Source: Cellulophaga fucicola (GTDB lineage: Bacteria > Bacteroidota > Bacteroidia > Flavobacteriales > Flavobacteriaceae). From it: a stretch of DNA of 59,562 nucleotides. Positions 34,899-43,760 of this stretch are shown one piece after another. The notes beneath the pieces were generated by a model. It ran no database searches. It was not told the origin of the DNA and saw nothing but the letters and a program-made list of their open reading frames with translations. Both the position numbers and the translations under genes were made by a program. The number at the start of each line of letters is the position of its first letter. The stretch's first letter is position 1. The stretch is from NCBI RefSeq assembly GCF_900119145.1, contig NZ_FPIY01000008.1, positions 1-59,562 of the forward strand. The letters are read 5' to 3'.

Positions 34899-35291
34899 AT
34901 GCATATAGAAGCACCCAAAAAAACAGTATCTAAAAGCGATAAAGAGGTTTTTGATTTCTTAATTGATATTAAAAATTTTGAAAAACTAATGCCAGATAAC
35001 ATTAGTAAGTTCGAAGTATTAAGTGAAGATAAATTTCTTTTTGCCCTTAAAGGTATGCCAGAAATTGTTTTAAAACTAAAAGAACAATATCCTAACAATA
35101 AAATAATACTAGGAGCTGCTAGCGAAAAATTACCGTTTACATTAACAGCAGACATTAATGGAATTTCTGCAACAGAAACTGAAGTTACATTAAGTTTTGA
35201 AGGCGAATTTAACGCTATGATGGCAATGATGATCAAAGGCCCTATCACTAAATTCATAGATACCTTATCAGAAAACCTACAGGTTATTTAA
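34899..35291 (+). CDS. SRPBCC (START-like) family protein
   Basis: A 130-residue protein with the beta-alpha-beta layout of the SRPBCC/Bet v1-like fold, a hydrophobic cavity for a ligand. Clear segments are KSDKEVFDFLIDIKNFEKLMPDNI at the start (cited in part) and a long C-terminal helix (AMMAMMIKGPITKFIDTLSENL). It lies directly after pyrE and its position there is conserved in Flavobacteriia in my recollection. No ligand is known. Its stop overlaps the birA stop by 4 bases (convergent). Confidence 0.8.
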   Translation: MHIEAPKKTVSKSDKEVFDFLIDIKNFEKLMPDNISKFEVLSEDKFLFALKGMPEIVLKLKEQYPNNKIILGAASEKLPFTLTADINGISATETEVTLSFEGEFNAMMAMMIKGPITKFIDTLSENLQVI

Positions 35292-36019
35292 TACAACAAC
35301 TGTATTTCTTTTAAGTTATATTCTTTAAAAATATTATCCTCTAGTAGAACTATTAGTTTTCCGCTAGAGGATACTCCTTTTATAAAGCCCATAAACAACG
35401 CTCCTTCATTATTTTTAAATGTTGACGGCTTATTTACCCTAAACATAATTTCTTGGTACAAGGCTCTTAAAGCATCCGGATTCTCCAAAAAATCTTTTGT
35501 TACGTATTTTTTTAATTTCTGAATTATAATATTTAAAACTTCATCCAAATTAAAAGTTTCTCCCTTTAATAATTTTAAAGAAGAAACATTTGGCAAATTA
35601 TTAAACGATAATTGATTTACATTTAGCCCTATTCCTATAATTGAAGATTGTATTTTACTGCCAATCAATATATTTTCAATTAAAATACCACATATTTTAG
35701 AATTAGCTGACAGAATGTCGTTTGGCCACTTTACGGCTAAATTAGGTATATTTAGCTGTTGCAGAGCTTCGTACAGAGCTAAAGAAACACACATATTTAA
35801 CAAAAATTGATCTGCAACCTCCAAACCTTCACCTTTCTTCAATACACTAAAAGTCAAGTTTTTACCTGGCTCAGATAACCAATGCGTACCCATTTGCCCA
35901 CGTCCTTGCAATTGATTTTCGGTTACAACTACAGTAAAATCGTCTAAGTTACTAGAGACAATTAACTGCTTTAAATACTCGTTTGTAGAGTTGGTGGCAT
36001 TAAGTTTGATTATGTGCAT
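35288..36019 (-). CDS. birA: biotin--[biotin carboxyl-carrier protein] ligase
   Basis: A 243-residue biotin ligase without the N-terminal DNA-binding domain (monofunctional type). The biotin/AMP loop appears as GRGQMGTHW (GRGRxG in E. coli), followed by NLTFSVL and the catalytic Lys segment LAVKWPNDIL. The C-terminal SH3-like domain ends at the stop. It would biotinylate the pyruvate carboxylase and acetyl-CoA carboxylase carrier domains. It does not control a bio operon by itself. Confidence 0.94.
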   Translation of the reverse strand: MHIIKLNATNSTNEYLKQLIVSSNLDDFTVVVTENQLQGRGQMGTHWLSEPGKNLTFSVLKKGEGLEVADQFLLNMCVSLALYEALQQLNIPNLAVKWPNDILSANSKICGILIENILIGSKIQSSIIGIGLNVNQLSFNNLPNVSSLKLLKGETFNLDEVLNIIIQKLKKYVTKDFLENPDALRALYQEIMFRVNKPSTFKNNEGALFMGFIKGVSSSGKLIVLLEDNIFKEYNLKEIQLLY

Positions 36020-36085
36020 ATGTGGATTATTATAATATTCTGCAATCTTATGTTAAAAACAATAGTTAAAAAAACAAAAAAACAA

Positions 36086-36093
36086 TAACTTTG
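36086..36093 (+). promoter_or_regulatory. -7 box of the rsfS operon
   Basis: TAACTTTG, an exact TAnnTTTG match, 20 bases before the rsfS ATG. No -33 TTG was seen at the usual distance. Confidence 0.45.
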
Positions 36094-36112
36094 TATAATC
36101 TAAAATTTTTGA

Positions 36113-36490
36113 ATGCAAAAAAATACAACTAGTGCAGACGAACTAATCGCTTTAATTTTACAAGGGATAGATGATGTTAAAGGGCACGATATAAATTTAC
36201 TTGATCTTAGAGATATAGACAACACTGTATGTGACTATTTTATAGTTTGCAATGGTACGTCTAATACGCATGTTAATGCAATAGTAGGTTCAATACAAAA
36301 AACCGTTAGTAAAGCAATACACGATAAACCTTGGCACGTAGAAGGATCAGATAATTCTGAGTGGGTTTTACTTGACTACATAAATGTTGTAGTACACGTT
36401 TTCCAAAAACAAATAAGAGATTTCTATGATATAGAAGGACTTTGGGGAGACGCAAAAATTACCGCAATAGAGAGTAGTTATAACCAGTAA
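36113..36490 (+). CDS. rsfS: ribosomal silencing factor RsfS
   Basis: A 125-residue RsfS (DUF143) protein. It binds uL14 on the 50S subunit and blocks subunit joining in starvation. Conserved blocks: LLDLRDIDNTVCDYFIVCNG and EGSDNSEWVLLDYINVVVHVF (cited in part). The stop is 9 bases before ftsH, as in many Flavobacteriia, so it heads the rsfS-ftsH-LUD-cdsA-psd-ACBP operon. Confidence 0.94.
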   Translation: MQKNTTSADELIALILQGIDDVKGHDINLLDLRDIDNTVCDYFIVCNGTSNTHVNAIVGSIQKTVSKAIHDKPWHVEGSDNSEWVLLDYINVVVHVFQKQIRDFYDIEGLWGDAKITAIESSYNQ

Positions 36491-36499
36491 AAAAAAAGA

Positions 36500-38482
36500 A
36501 TGGCAAAAGATAATAGCACAAAACCTACTAAACCTAAATTCAACTCTTGGTGGATTTACGGTATTTTAGTAGTCTTAATCATAGGATTTCAGTTTTTAAG
36601 TAGTGATGGATTATCATCTACTAGTAAAAAAACTACATCAGAACTATTAGAATACATCAAAAATGGAGATGTAAACAAGGTTATTGTAATTACTAATGCT
36701 AAGTATGCTAAAGTATACCTTACCAAAGAAGCATTAGAAAAAGAAACGCACAAAACTGTTGCTAAACCAAGTTTTTCTCTAAACCCTACAGAATCCCCTA
36801 GTTACATTGTTAACTATGGTGATTTACAGAATTTTGAGAACGAACTTAAGAAAGTAAAAAGTGAAAACAGCTTAGATACCAAAATAGAATATGGTACAGA
36901 ATCTAACACGTTTGAAAATCTTTTATTTACACTATTACCATTTGTACTAATTATAGGTATTTGGATATTTATGATGCGTAGAATGTCTGGCGGTGGCGCT
37001 GGAGGTGGCGGTGGTCAAATATTTAACATTGGCAAATCTAAAGCTAAGTTATTTGACGAAAAAACAGATACACGTACCTCTTTTAAAGATGTTGCTGGTT
37101 TAGAAGGAGCAAAAGAAGAAATAGAAGAAATTGTTGAGTTCTTAAAAAACCCAGAAAAATACACCTCTTTAGGTGGTAAAATACCAAAAGGAGCATTATT
37201 AGTTGGCCCTCCAGGTACTGGTAAAACATTACTAGCTAAGGCTGTTGCTGGTGAAGCTAAAGTTCCTTTCTTCTCTTTATCTGGTTCTGACTTTGTAGAG
37301 ATGTTTGTAGGTGTTGGTGCTTCTAGAGTACGTGACTTATTTAAACAAGCTAAAGATAAATCTCCTGCAATTATTTTTATAGATGAAATAGATGCTATTG
37401 GTAGAGCTCGTGGAAAAAACAACGCTACAGGATCTAACGATGAAAGAGAAAACACATTAAACCAATTATTAACAGAGATGGATGGTTTTGGCACCAACAC
37501 CAATGTTATTGTATTGGCTGCAACTAACCGTGCAGATGTTTTAGATAAAGCATTAATGAGAGCTGGTCGTTTTGATAGACAAATTTATGTAGATCTACCA
37601 GACATTAGAGAACGTAAAGAAATTTTTGAAGTACATGTTAAGCCAATTAAAACAGCAGAAACATTAGATTTAGATTTCTTAGCTAAACAAACTCCTGGTT
37701 TTTCTGGAGCAGATATAGCTAACGTTTGTAATGAAGCTGCTTTAATTGCTGCTCGTAAAGAGAAAAAATCTGTAAACAAACAAGATTTCTTAGATGCTGT
37801 TGACAGAATAGTTGGCGGTCTAGAAAAGAAAAATAAAATAATTACGCCTAAAGAAAAGAAAACTATTGCTTATCATGAAGCTGGTCACGCAACCGTAAGT
37901 TGGATGCTAGAACACGCTGCACCGTTAGTAAAAGTTACTATTGTACCTAGAGGACAATCTTTAGGAGCTGCTTGGTACTTGCCAGAAGAGCGCCAAATTG
38001 TTCATGCAGAACAAATGTTAGACGAAATGTGTGCTACTCTTGGTGGTAGAGCTGCAGAGAAAGTTATTTTTAACAAAATATCTACTGGTGCTTTAAGTGA
38101 CTTAGAAAAAGTAACTAAGCAAGCAAGAGGTATGGTAACTGTTTATGGCTTAAATGACAAAATAGGTAACTTAACGTATTACGATTCTTCAGGTCAAGAT
38201 TCTTATGGTTTTTCTAAGCCTTATAGTGAAGAAACAGCCCGTGTAATTGATGAAGAAATCTCTAAATTAATTGAAGAGCAGTACGTAAGAGCCATAGAAC
38301 TTTTAGACAACAACAAAGACAAGCTTACAGAACTAGCAGAACGTTTGCTAGAAAAAGAAGTTATCTTTAAAGATGATTTAGAGAAGATTTTTGGAAAAAG
38401 ACCTTTTGCTAAAGACGTTAAAGAAAACGCTGAAGAAGAAGCTAAGAAAGACGCTGCTGCTAATTCTTCTGAGGAAGAATAG
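36500..38482 (+). CDS. ftsH: ATP-dependent zinc metalloprotease FtsH
   Basis: A 660-residue membrane-bound AAA+ protease that degrades misfolded and short-lived membrane and cytosolic proteins. Two membrane segments at about residues 17-35 and 144-162 flank the periplasmic part. The AAA core has Walker A GPPGTGKT (starts about residue 236), Walker B (AIIFIDEIDAIG) and the second-region-of-homology DRADVLDKALMRAGRFDRQ. The zinc site HEAGH is at residues 459-463. The glycine-rich linker is SGGGAGGGGGQ. Full length. Confidence 0.97.
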   Translation: MAKDNSTKPTKPKFNSWWIYGILVVLIIGFQFLSSDGLSSTSKKTTSELLEYIKNGDVNKVIVITNAKYAKVYLTKEALEKETHKTVAKPSFSLNPTESPSYIVNYGDLQNFENELKKVKSENSLDTKIEYGTESNTFENLLFTLLPFVLIIGIWIFMMRRMSGGGAGGGGGQIFNIGKSKAKLFDEKTDTRTSFKDVAGLEGAKEEIEEIVEFLKNPEKYTSLGGKIPKGALLVGPPGTGKTLLAKAVAGEAKVPFFSLSGSDFVEMFVGVGASRVRDLFKQAKDKSPAIIFIDEIDAIGRARGKNNATGSNDERENTLNQLLTEMDGFGTNTNVIVLAATNRADVLDKALMRAGRFDRQIYVDLPDIRERKEIFEVHVKPIKTAETLDLDFLAKQTPGFSGADIANVCNEAALIAARKEKKSVNKQDFLDAVDRIVGGLEKKNKIITPKEKKTIAYHEAGHATVSWMLEHAAPLVKVTIVPRGQSLGAAWYLPEERQIVHAEQMLDEMCATLGGRAAEKVIFNKISTGALSDLEKVTKQARGMVTVYGLNDKIGNLTYYDSSGQDSYGFSKPYSEETARVIDEEISKLIEEQYVRAIELLDNNKDKLTELAERLLEKEVIFKDDLEKIFGKRPFAKDVKENAEEEAKKDAAANSSEEE

Positions 38483-38512
38483 TACAATAGATTACAAATT
38501 TTAAAGATTTTA

Positions 38513-39121
38513 ATGAGCATATTTGGTAAACTTTTTGGAGGTAATAAAAAAAAGAGTTCTGATGTACCCGCAGAAAACCGCGGAGTGCATATGCCAGAGC
38601 TAGACTTACCTATAGACGAAAAGTTTACCATCTATTTTAAAAAGAATGGCGGTAAATTTATCTATTGCGATTCTGAAGATGAAGTTTCATTAGCTCTAAA
38701 AAACATAGTAGAAGAAAATAACTGGGAAGACAGTTCTTTTTTTCATTTAGATGATAGATTAGAAAAAAAATTTGCAAGTGAGCATTTAAAATTTTCTAAA
38801 TCTGCACAAAAAAGTACAGTATTTTTTACAACCTGCGAGCATCTTATTGCTCAAAATGGTTCAATCTTAATTTCTTCTAATCAATTAAAAGAAAGAAAGA
38901 TGAACGAACTTCCTGATAATTTTATTGTTTATGCCACAACTAGCCAGCTTACACCAAGTTTGGGCGATGGATTAAAAAGCATAAAAAGGAAGTACCAAGG
39001 AAGTATACCTGCCAACATTACAACCATAAAACACTTTCAATCTAACATAAAAGAAGAAGATTTTTTATCTTATGGTAGTACATCTAAGAACTTATATCTT
39101 ATCTTAATGGAAGATTTATAA
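38513..39121 (+). CDS. LUD-domain protein (LutC-like)
   Basis: A 202-residue protein with a LUD (lactate utilisation) domain, the domain of LutC/LutB. The segments FTTCEHLIAQNGSILISSNQ and YATTSQLTPSLGDGL (cited in part) are typical. No lutA or lutB genes are near, so a role in lactate oxidation is not suggested. It sits between ftsH and cdsA (30 bases and 2 bases), so it is read with them. Its function here is unknown. In this lineage the linkage to ftsH and phospholipid genes is the strongest hint. Confidence 0.85.
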   Translation: MSIFGKLFGGNKKKSSDVPAENRGVHMPELDLPIDEKFTIYFKKNGGKFIYCDSEDEVSLALKNIVEENNWEDSSFFHLDDRLEKKFASEHLKFSKSAQKSTVFFTTCEHLIAQNGSILISSNQLKERKMNELPDNFIVYATTSQLTPSLGDGLKSIKRKYQGSIPANITTIKHFQSNIKEEDFLSYGSTSKNLYLILMEDL

Positions 39122-39123
39122 GT

Positions 39124-39927
39124 ATGAAAGAAATCTTAAAAAGAGGAATAACAGGTATTGTCTACGTACTACTTTTATTATCAGCTGTATTCTTAAACTC
39201 AGATGCATTCGATTTTTTATTTATGGCTTTTGGCTTAGCTTGTTTGTTTGAGTATAAACGTATTGTTAAACTAAAAGGCTATTATGTATTTGTAGCATAC
39301 CTAGCATTATGGTGGGCTTATATTTATCTTATTAAAAGTGATTGGATTATAAACGTGCTACTTGTAGCTACATTACTTATAGACTTCTTTTTACTTTATT
39401 TCTTATTTTCTAAAAAAGAAATAACCTTTAAACCCCTTCATAAATTTTTAATCGCACTATTTTTCTTAGGAGGCGGTTGTATTTTCTTAACTATGATACC
39501 TTATAGAGGTGGTGGTTTTGAAAAAATATTAATTATGGGGATTTTTATTTTAATCTGGGTAAACGACAGTTTTGCCTACTTAGTTGGTCGTAAATTAGGG
39601 CGCACAAAGCTTTTTCCAACTGTATCTCCAAAAAAAACAATAGAAGGCGCTGCAGGAGGTTTAATTTTTGCTTTAATTGCTGCTTATATTATTTCTATAT
39701 TTGAAACAAACTTAAGTATTATACAATGGTTTATATTAGCCACTGTAATTGTAGTAGCAGGCAATTTAGGTGATTTAATAGAATCTAAATTCAAAAGAAA
39801 AGCTAACGTAAAAGATAGCGGAGCAATTTTACCAGGACACGGAGGCATTTGGGACCGTTTAGACAGCCTTGTTTTTGCTGCACCATTTGCATTTTTAACT
39901 TTAATTATATTTTCACATGTTTCATAA
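39124..39927 (+). CDS. cdsA: phosphatidate cytidylyltransferase
   Basis: A 267-residue integral membrane enzyme making CDP-diacylglycerol from phosphatidate and CTP. It has about seven or eight membrane helices. The C-terminal signature is complete (KRKANVKDSGAILPGHGG, then IWDRLDSL), with the metal-binding Asp residues. WVNDSFAYLVGRKLGRTKLFP is also conserved (cited in part). It overlaps psd by 11 bases, so the two are translationally coupled. Confidence 0.95.
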   Translation: MKEILKRGITGIVYVLLLLSAVFLNSDAFDFLFMAFGLACLFEYKRIVKLKGYYVFVAYLALWWAYIYLIKSDWIINVLLVATLLIDFFLLYFLFSKKEITFKPLHKFLIALFFLGGGCIFLTMIPYRGGGFEKILIMGIFILIWVNDSFAYLVGRKLGRTKLFPTVSPKKTIEGAAGGLIFALIAAYIISIFETNLSIIQWFILATVIVVAGNLGDLIESKFKRKANVKDSGAILPGHGGIWDRLDSLVFAAPFAFLTLIIFSHVS

Positions 39928-40582
39928 AGAGGGACAAAAAATTATCATTATTACATTTATATTAGTAACTGCTGCCGTAATAGCTGCCGATTACTTTGTA
40001 ACCCTTAATTGGCTAAAATTAACTTTACAACTTACTGCTTTAGTATTCTTAATATTGATATTACAGTTTTTTAGAAACCCTAAAAGAAAAGTAGTAAAAA
40101 GTTTTGATGACATTCTTGCTCCTGTAGATGGTAAAGTTGTAGTTATTGAAGAAGTTGAAGAACCTGAATATTTTAAAGGAAAACGTAAGCAAATTTCTAT
40201 TTTTATGTCTCCTATAAATGTACACGTTACAAGATACGCTGCTTCTGGCTCTGTAAAGTACTCTAAATACCATCCAGGTAAATATTTAGTTGCATGGCAT
40301 CCCAAAGCTAGTACAGAGAACGAACGCACTACAGTTGTTATTAACACTCCTAAATTTGGAGACATTTTATACAGACAAATTGCTGGCGCATTAGCAAAAA
40401 GAATTGTAAATTATGCTAAAGTTGGTGATAGTGTTCATCAAGGTGAAGATGCTGGTTTTATAAAATTTGGATCTAGAGTAGATGTTTACTTACCTTTAGA
40501 TACTGTTGTAACGGTAAAACTTAATCAGAAAGTAACTGGCGCTAAAACTTGTATTGCTACCTTACCTAATAAAGATGACTAA
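39917..40582 (+). CDS. psd: phosphatidylserine decarboxylase
   Basis: A 221-residue enzyme that converts phosphatidylserine to phosphatidylethanolamine, the main lipid of this group. Short type with N-terminal membrane helices (about 10-30 and 35-50). The autocleavage site is GS in DAGFIKFGSRVDVYLP, the Gly-Ser that yields the pyruvoyl group. VDGKVVVIEEVEE and MSPINVHVTR are family motifs. It overlaps cdsA at its 5' end and the ACBP gene at its 3' end. Confidence 0.93.
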   Translation: MFHKEGQKIIIITFILVTAAVIAADYFVTLNWLKLTLQLTALVFLILILQFFRNPKRKVVKSFDDILAPVDGKVVVIEEVEEPEYFKGKRKQISIFMSPINVHVTRYAASGSVKYSKYHPGKYLVAWHPKASTENERTTVVINTPKFGDILYRQIAGALAKRIVNYAKVGDSVHQGEDAGFIKFGSRVDVYLPLDTVVTVKLNQKVTGAKTCIATLPNKDD

Positions 40583-40847
40583 TGATAAGCTACATAAAGA
40601 GTTTCTAGAATCTGTGGAATATGTAAACAATTACATAAACCCTTTGCCTGCAGACTTACTTTTAAAATTATATGCATACTACCGTATAGCACATAAGAAC
40701 TTTGACAACCCAGGCAGTACAACACCGCTTATAAATGCCTTTAAAGCAAACGCTTTAATACAAGCCAAAAACCAAAGTACTGACGAGGCTATGCAAAACT
40801 ATATAGAACTAGTTAACAAGGAAATTAAAAATAAAGACTTAAAATAA
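40575..40847 (+). CDS. acyl-CoA-binding protein
   Basis: A 90-residue ACBP-family protein, four helices, which binds long-chain acyl-CoA. The core pattern LPADLLLKLYAYYRIAHKNF (cited in part) and the C-terminal AFKANALIQAKNQSTDEA are recognisable as the bacterial form of the KxYYKQAT...W..A.K...G.S family. I chose the ATG at 40575 (MTNDKL). It overlaps psd by 8 bases. It may hand acyl-CoA to lipid synthesis made by CdsA and Psd in the same operon (inference). Confidence 0.85.
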   Translation: MTNDKLHKEFLESVEYVNNYINPLPADLLLKLYAYYRIAHKNFDNPGSTTPLINAFKANALIQAKNQSTDEAMQNYIELVNKEIKNKDLK

Positions 40848-40852
40848 TACAT

Positions 40853-40886
40853 AAAAAAAGACCGCTTTAAAAGCGGTCTTTTTTAT
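40853..40886. terminator. terminator after the ACBP gene
   Basis: AAAAAAAGACCGCTT, loop TAAA, AGCGGTCTTTTTT, a strong stem with A and T runs on both sides. It ends the plus-strand operon and may also end kmo (minus strand). Confidence 0.85.
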
Positions 40887-40887
40887 T

Positions 40888-42228
40888 TTATAATAGTTCA
40901 ATTATTTTTTGCATAATAACATCGCTATCCCAATCTTTTTCTATATTGGGTAGTTTCATTATTTGCTGCATAATAGCTTCTTGCTTATCTCCTAAAGCTA
41001 AAGCCTCTGCATATGGTCTATTACTAAAGGTGACCCTTGAATATACTGGCAACCATTTTTCTGGATAAGCCGCAGCAAATTTCTTCTCAATCTTTTTTTG
41101 CAACAAAAATAATGGATCTGCTGTTTTACTACTCATCTCTACAAAATTTCTGTAACTAAGCTCAGCAATAGCATCTGCATTAGGCTTACGTTCTTTTTGA
41201 TACTCTTCAAAAGCTAGGGTCCAGTTATCAGGATATTTTTCTAACATATTAGTTAGTATAAAAATATCTTCAAAACCAGCATTCATACCTTGTCCATAAA
41301 AAGGAACTATTGCGTGCGCAGAATCCCCCACTAAAGCAGCTTTATCCCAATACGTCCAAGGAAAACATTTCATTGTTACCATTGCGCTAGTTGGGTTTTT
41401 AAAGAAATCACCAATAAGATTATCTAAATCTGGCATAACATTAGGAAAATGCGTAGAAAAGAACTCCCTAGCCTGCTCCTTGGTATTTATACTTTCAAAC
41501 GACGTATCTCCTTCAAAAGGCATAAAAAGCGTACAAGTAAAGCTACCATCTATGTTTGGCATTGCTATAAGCATAAACTTACCACGTGGCCATATATGAA
41601 AAGAGTGTTTATCTAACTTATGCGTACCATCTTCATTAGGGAGAATAGACAACTCTTTGTAACCTACTTTTATAAATTTTTGCGAATAATCAAATCCGCT
41701 ACGTCTTTGCATTTTATGACGAACTCTAGAAAAAGCACCATCACATCCAAAAACACAGTCAAATTTATACTCTTCCCAGACTCCTTTTTCAGATTCGCCT
41801 GTAAATATTTTTGCTTCTGGTAAATCTACATCCCACACTTTCTCAGAAAAACGAAACTCTGTTCCTTCGGCTTCTGCCAAATCTATCATCTTTCTATTTA
41901 AAAGTCCTCTAGAGGTAGACCAAATAGCTTCTTCTTCTTTACCATATTTCTGAAAATACAAAGGCACACCATCTACGTGCATTGCTCTTTGATATAATGG
42001 TATTGCTATTTTTTTAATTTCGTCTTCTAAACCTACCTGCTTTAATGCGTTCCACCCCCTATTACTCATTGCTAAGTTTATAGAGCGTCCGGAAAACTCT
42101 ACGGTACGTATATCTGGTCTTCTATCAAAAACAGTAACCTTATGCCCTTCTTTTCTTAAGTAAATGGCCAATAAAGAACCTACTAATCCGGAGCCAACTA
42201 TGGCAATGTCTTTTGGAGATTGTGACAT
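40888..42228 (-). CDS. kmo: kynurenine 3-monooxygenase
   Basis: A 446-residue FAD-dependent hydroxylase that turns L-kynurenine into 3-hydroxykynurenine, in the tryptophan-to-quinolinate/NAD route. The Rossmann motif IVGSGLVGSLLAIYL and the GD motif LVGDSAHAIVPFYGQGMNAG are visible, as is DG in CVFGCDGAFSRVRHK. Length and C-terminal helices fit KMO. The kynureninase gene is 1.5 kb away, but with a clpP-like and a lipoprotein gene between them on mixed strands. Confidence 0.93.
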   Translation of the reverse strand: MSQSPKDIAIVGSGLVGSLLAIYLRKEGHKVTVFDRRPDIRTVEFSGRSINLAMSNRGWNALKQVGLEDEIKKIAIPLYQRAMHVDGVPLYFQKYGKEEEAIWSTSRGLLNRKMIDLAEAEGTEFRFSEKVWDVDLPEAKIFTGESEKGVWEEYKFDCVFGCDGAFSRVRHKMQRRSGFDYSQKFIKVGYKELSILPNEDGTHKLDKHSFHIWPRGKFMLIAMPNIDGSFTCTLFMPFEGDTSFESINTKEQAREFFSTHFPNVMPDLDNLIGDFFKNPTSAMVTMKCFPWTYWDKAALVGDSAHAIVPFYGQGMNAGFEDIFILTNMLEKYPDNWTLAFEEYQKERKPNADAIAELSYRNFVEMSSKTADPLFLLQKKIEKKFAAAYPEKWLPVYSRVTFSNRPYAEALALGDKQEAIMQQIMKLPNIEKDWDSDVIMQKIIELL

Positions 42229-42340
42229 ATTTTATGTGTGTAAAGAGATTAAGCAAAATGTAAAAATTACACGAATAAGAGATCTAAACATAGTCTATTA
42301 CCCGTATATATAACACATCCGCGTTATGCGTCTACATATA

Positions 42341-42381
42341 AAAAAGTCCTTCACAATTTTTATTTTTATGAAGGACTTTTT
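42341..42381 (-). terminator. terminator after clpP
   Basis: Arms AAAAAGTCCTTCA (42341-42353) and TGAAGGACTTTTT (42369-42381), 13 perfect pairs. It lies on the minus strand just after the clpP stop (42395) and upstream of kmo. Confidence 0.8.
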
Positions 42382-42394
42382 CTTTTAACAAATC

Positions 42395-42943
42395 TTATTC
42401 TAATATTCCGTCTACTATTCCGTAGGCTACAGATTCCTCTGCATTCATCCAGTAATCTCTATCAAAATCTTTCATTACTTTTTCAAAATCTTGACCACAA
42501 TTATCTGCTAAGATTTGTGCGCTTAATTCTCTGGTTTTTATAATTTCTTCGGCTTGTATCTGTATATTAGACGCCTGACCTCTTGCTCCACCACTTGGTT
42601 GATGAATCATTACCTGAGCGTGTGGCTGTATAAAACGTCTTCCTTTAGCACCTACAGATAATAATATAGACCCCATAGAAGCCGCTAAACCAGAACAAAC
42701 TGTAGAAACAGGACTTTTTAAAGACTTAATAGTATCATAAATAGCAAAACCTGAAGTTACATAACCTCCCGGGCTGTTTATAACAAACTGAATTTCTTCA
42801 CTTCCTTGTAAATCTAAATACAACAAACGATCTATAACGTGCTTTGCAGAGTCATCATCTACCATACCCCATAAAAACACTTTTCTTTCATTCAACAACT
42901 TTTCATCAATTGCTTCTTGAACTTTACCTTTTTTTGAACTCAT
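42395..42943 (-). CDS. ClpP-family protease (second ClpP, inferred)
   Basis: A 182-residue ClpP-family serine protease. The catalytic triad is complete: Ser89 in AASMG, His114 in VMIHQPSGG, Asp163 in DFDRDYW. It lacks the usual N-terminal propeptide. No clpX or tig is adjacent, so this is probably a stand-alone ClpP rather than the clpPX locus (inference). It probably forms rings and degrades proteins with a Clp ATPase. It is between kmo and an unknown lipoprotein. Confidence 0.88.
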   Translation of the reverse strand: MSSKKGKVQEAIDEKLLNERKVFLWGMVDDDSAKHVIDRLLYLDLQGSEEIQFVINSPGGYVTSGFAIYDTIKSLKSPVSTVCSGLAASMGSILLSVGAKGRRFIQPHAQVMIHQPSGGARGQASNIQIQAEEIIKTRELSAQILADNCGQDFEKVMKDFDRDYWMNAEESVAYGIVDGILE

Positions 42944-42961
42944 TGCCTATTTTATTTACAT

Positions 42962-42969
42962 CAAAAATA
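42962..42969 (-). promoter_or_regulatory. -7 box of the ClpP gene
   Basis: Minus-strand TATTTTTG, an exact TAnnTTTG match, 18 bases before the ATG. No -33 TTG was seen. Confidence 0.4.
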
Positions 42970-43034
42970 ATCAATTTATTTATAAAGTACACAGCTACAT
43001 TTCATCAATCTAAAAAACATACTACAAAACACAG

Positions 43035-43042
43035 TATCTTTG
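43035..43042 (+). promoter_or_regulatory. -7 box of the unknown lipoprotein gene
   Basis: TATCTTTG, an exact TAnnTTTG match, 17 bases before the ATG at 43059. Confidence 0.4.
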
Positions 43043-43058
43043 TTAAAAATTAAACTTT

Positions 43059-43757
43059 ATGCGTAAAATATTCACTTTTATCCTTGCCACTACCCTTATT
43101 GTTTCTTGTAAAGAAACTAAAAAAGAAGATACTGTAACACCTACAGAAACACAAGAACCAACAAAAAAAGAGCTTACTATATTAGACAGTGTAGCTAATG
43201 CTCACGGTTTTGAAAACTGGAAAAACATCACACAATTGCAATTTACTTTTAATGTAGACAGAGACAGCAACCATTTTGATCGTACTTGGAACTGGCGTAC
43301 AAAAAGTAATGATGTTTTAGCAATGACAGCTAAAGATACTATTGCTTACAATAGAAAATCTATGGATTCTATTGCTAAAAAAACAAATGCAGGGTTTATA
43401 AATGATAAATTTTGGTTGATAGCCCCTTTTAATCTTGTTTGGGATAAAGACAATTTTACATTTACTACAGCCAAAAACACTGAAGCTCCTATTAGTAAAA
43501 AGCCAATGCAAAAACTAACTATTGTATATGGCAATGAAGGTGGTTATACTCCTGGAGATGCGTACGATTTTTACTTTGATGACGATTACCTAATTAAAGA
43601 ATGGGTATACAGAAAAGAAAATGCTGCAGAACCATCTATGAGTACCACTTGGGAAAACTATACAGAACAAAACGGATTAAAAATTGCCTTAGACCATAAG
43701 AATGCCGAAGGCAATTTTAAATTATATTTTACAGATGTAAAAAGTATTAGCAAGTAA
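43059..43757 (+). CDS. lipoprotein of unknown function
   Basis: A 232-residue lipoprotein (signal peptide with lipobox LIVSC, Cys near residue 17). After a Thr/Glu-rich spacer the mature domain begins DSVANAHGFENWKNITQLQ and continues with beta strands, WNWRTKSNDV and YDFYFDDDYLIKEWVYRK. The pattern recalls lipid-binding outer-membrane lipoprotein folds (LolA/LolB-like), but the similarity is weak. It is convergent with kynureninase, 3 bases between stops. Confidence 0.72.
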   Translation: MRKIFTFILATTLIVSCKETKKEDTVTPTETQEPTKKELTILDSVANAHGFENWKNITQLQFTFNVDRDSNHFDRTWNWRTKSNDVLAMTAKDTIAYNRKSMDSIAKKTNAGFINDKFWLIAPFNLVWDKDNFTFTTAKNTEAPISKKPMQKLTIVYGNEGGYTPGDAYDFYFDDDYLIKEWVYRKENAAEPSMSTTWENYTEQNGLKIALDHKNAEGNFKLYFTDVKSISK

Positions 43758-43760
43758 TGA

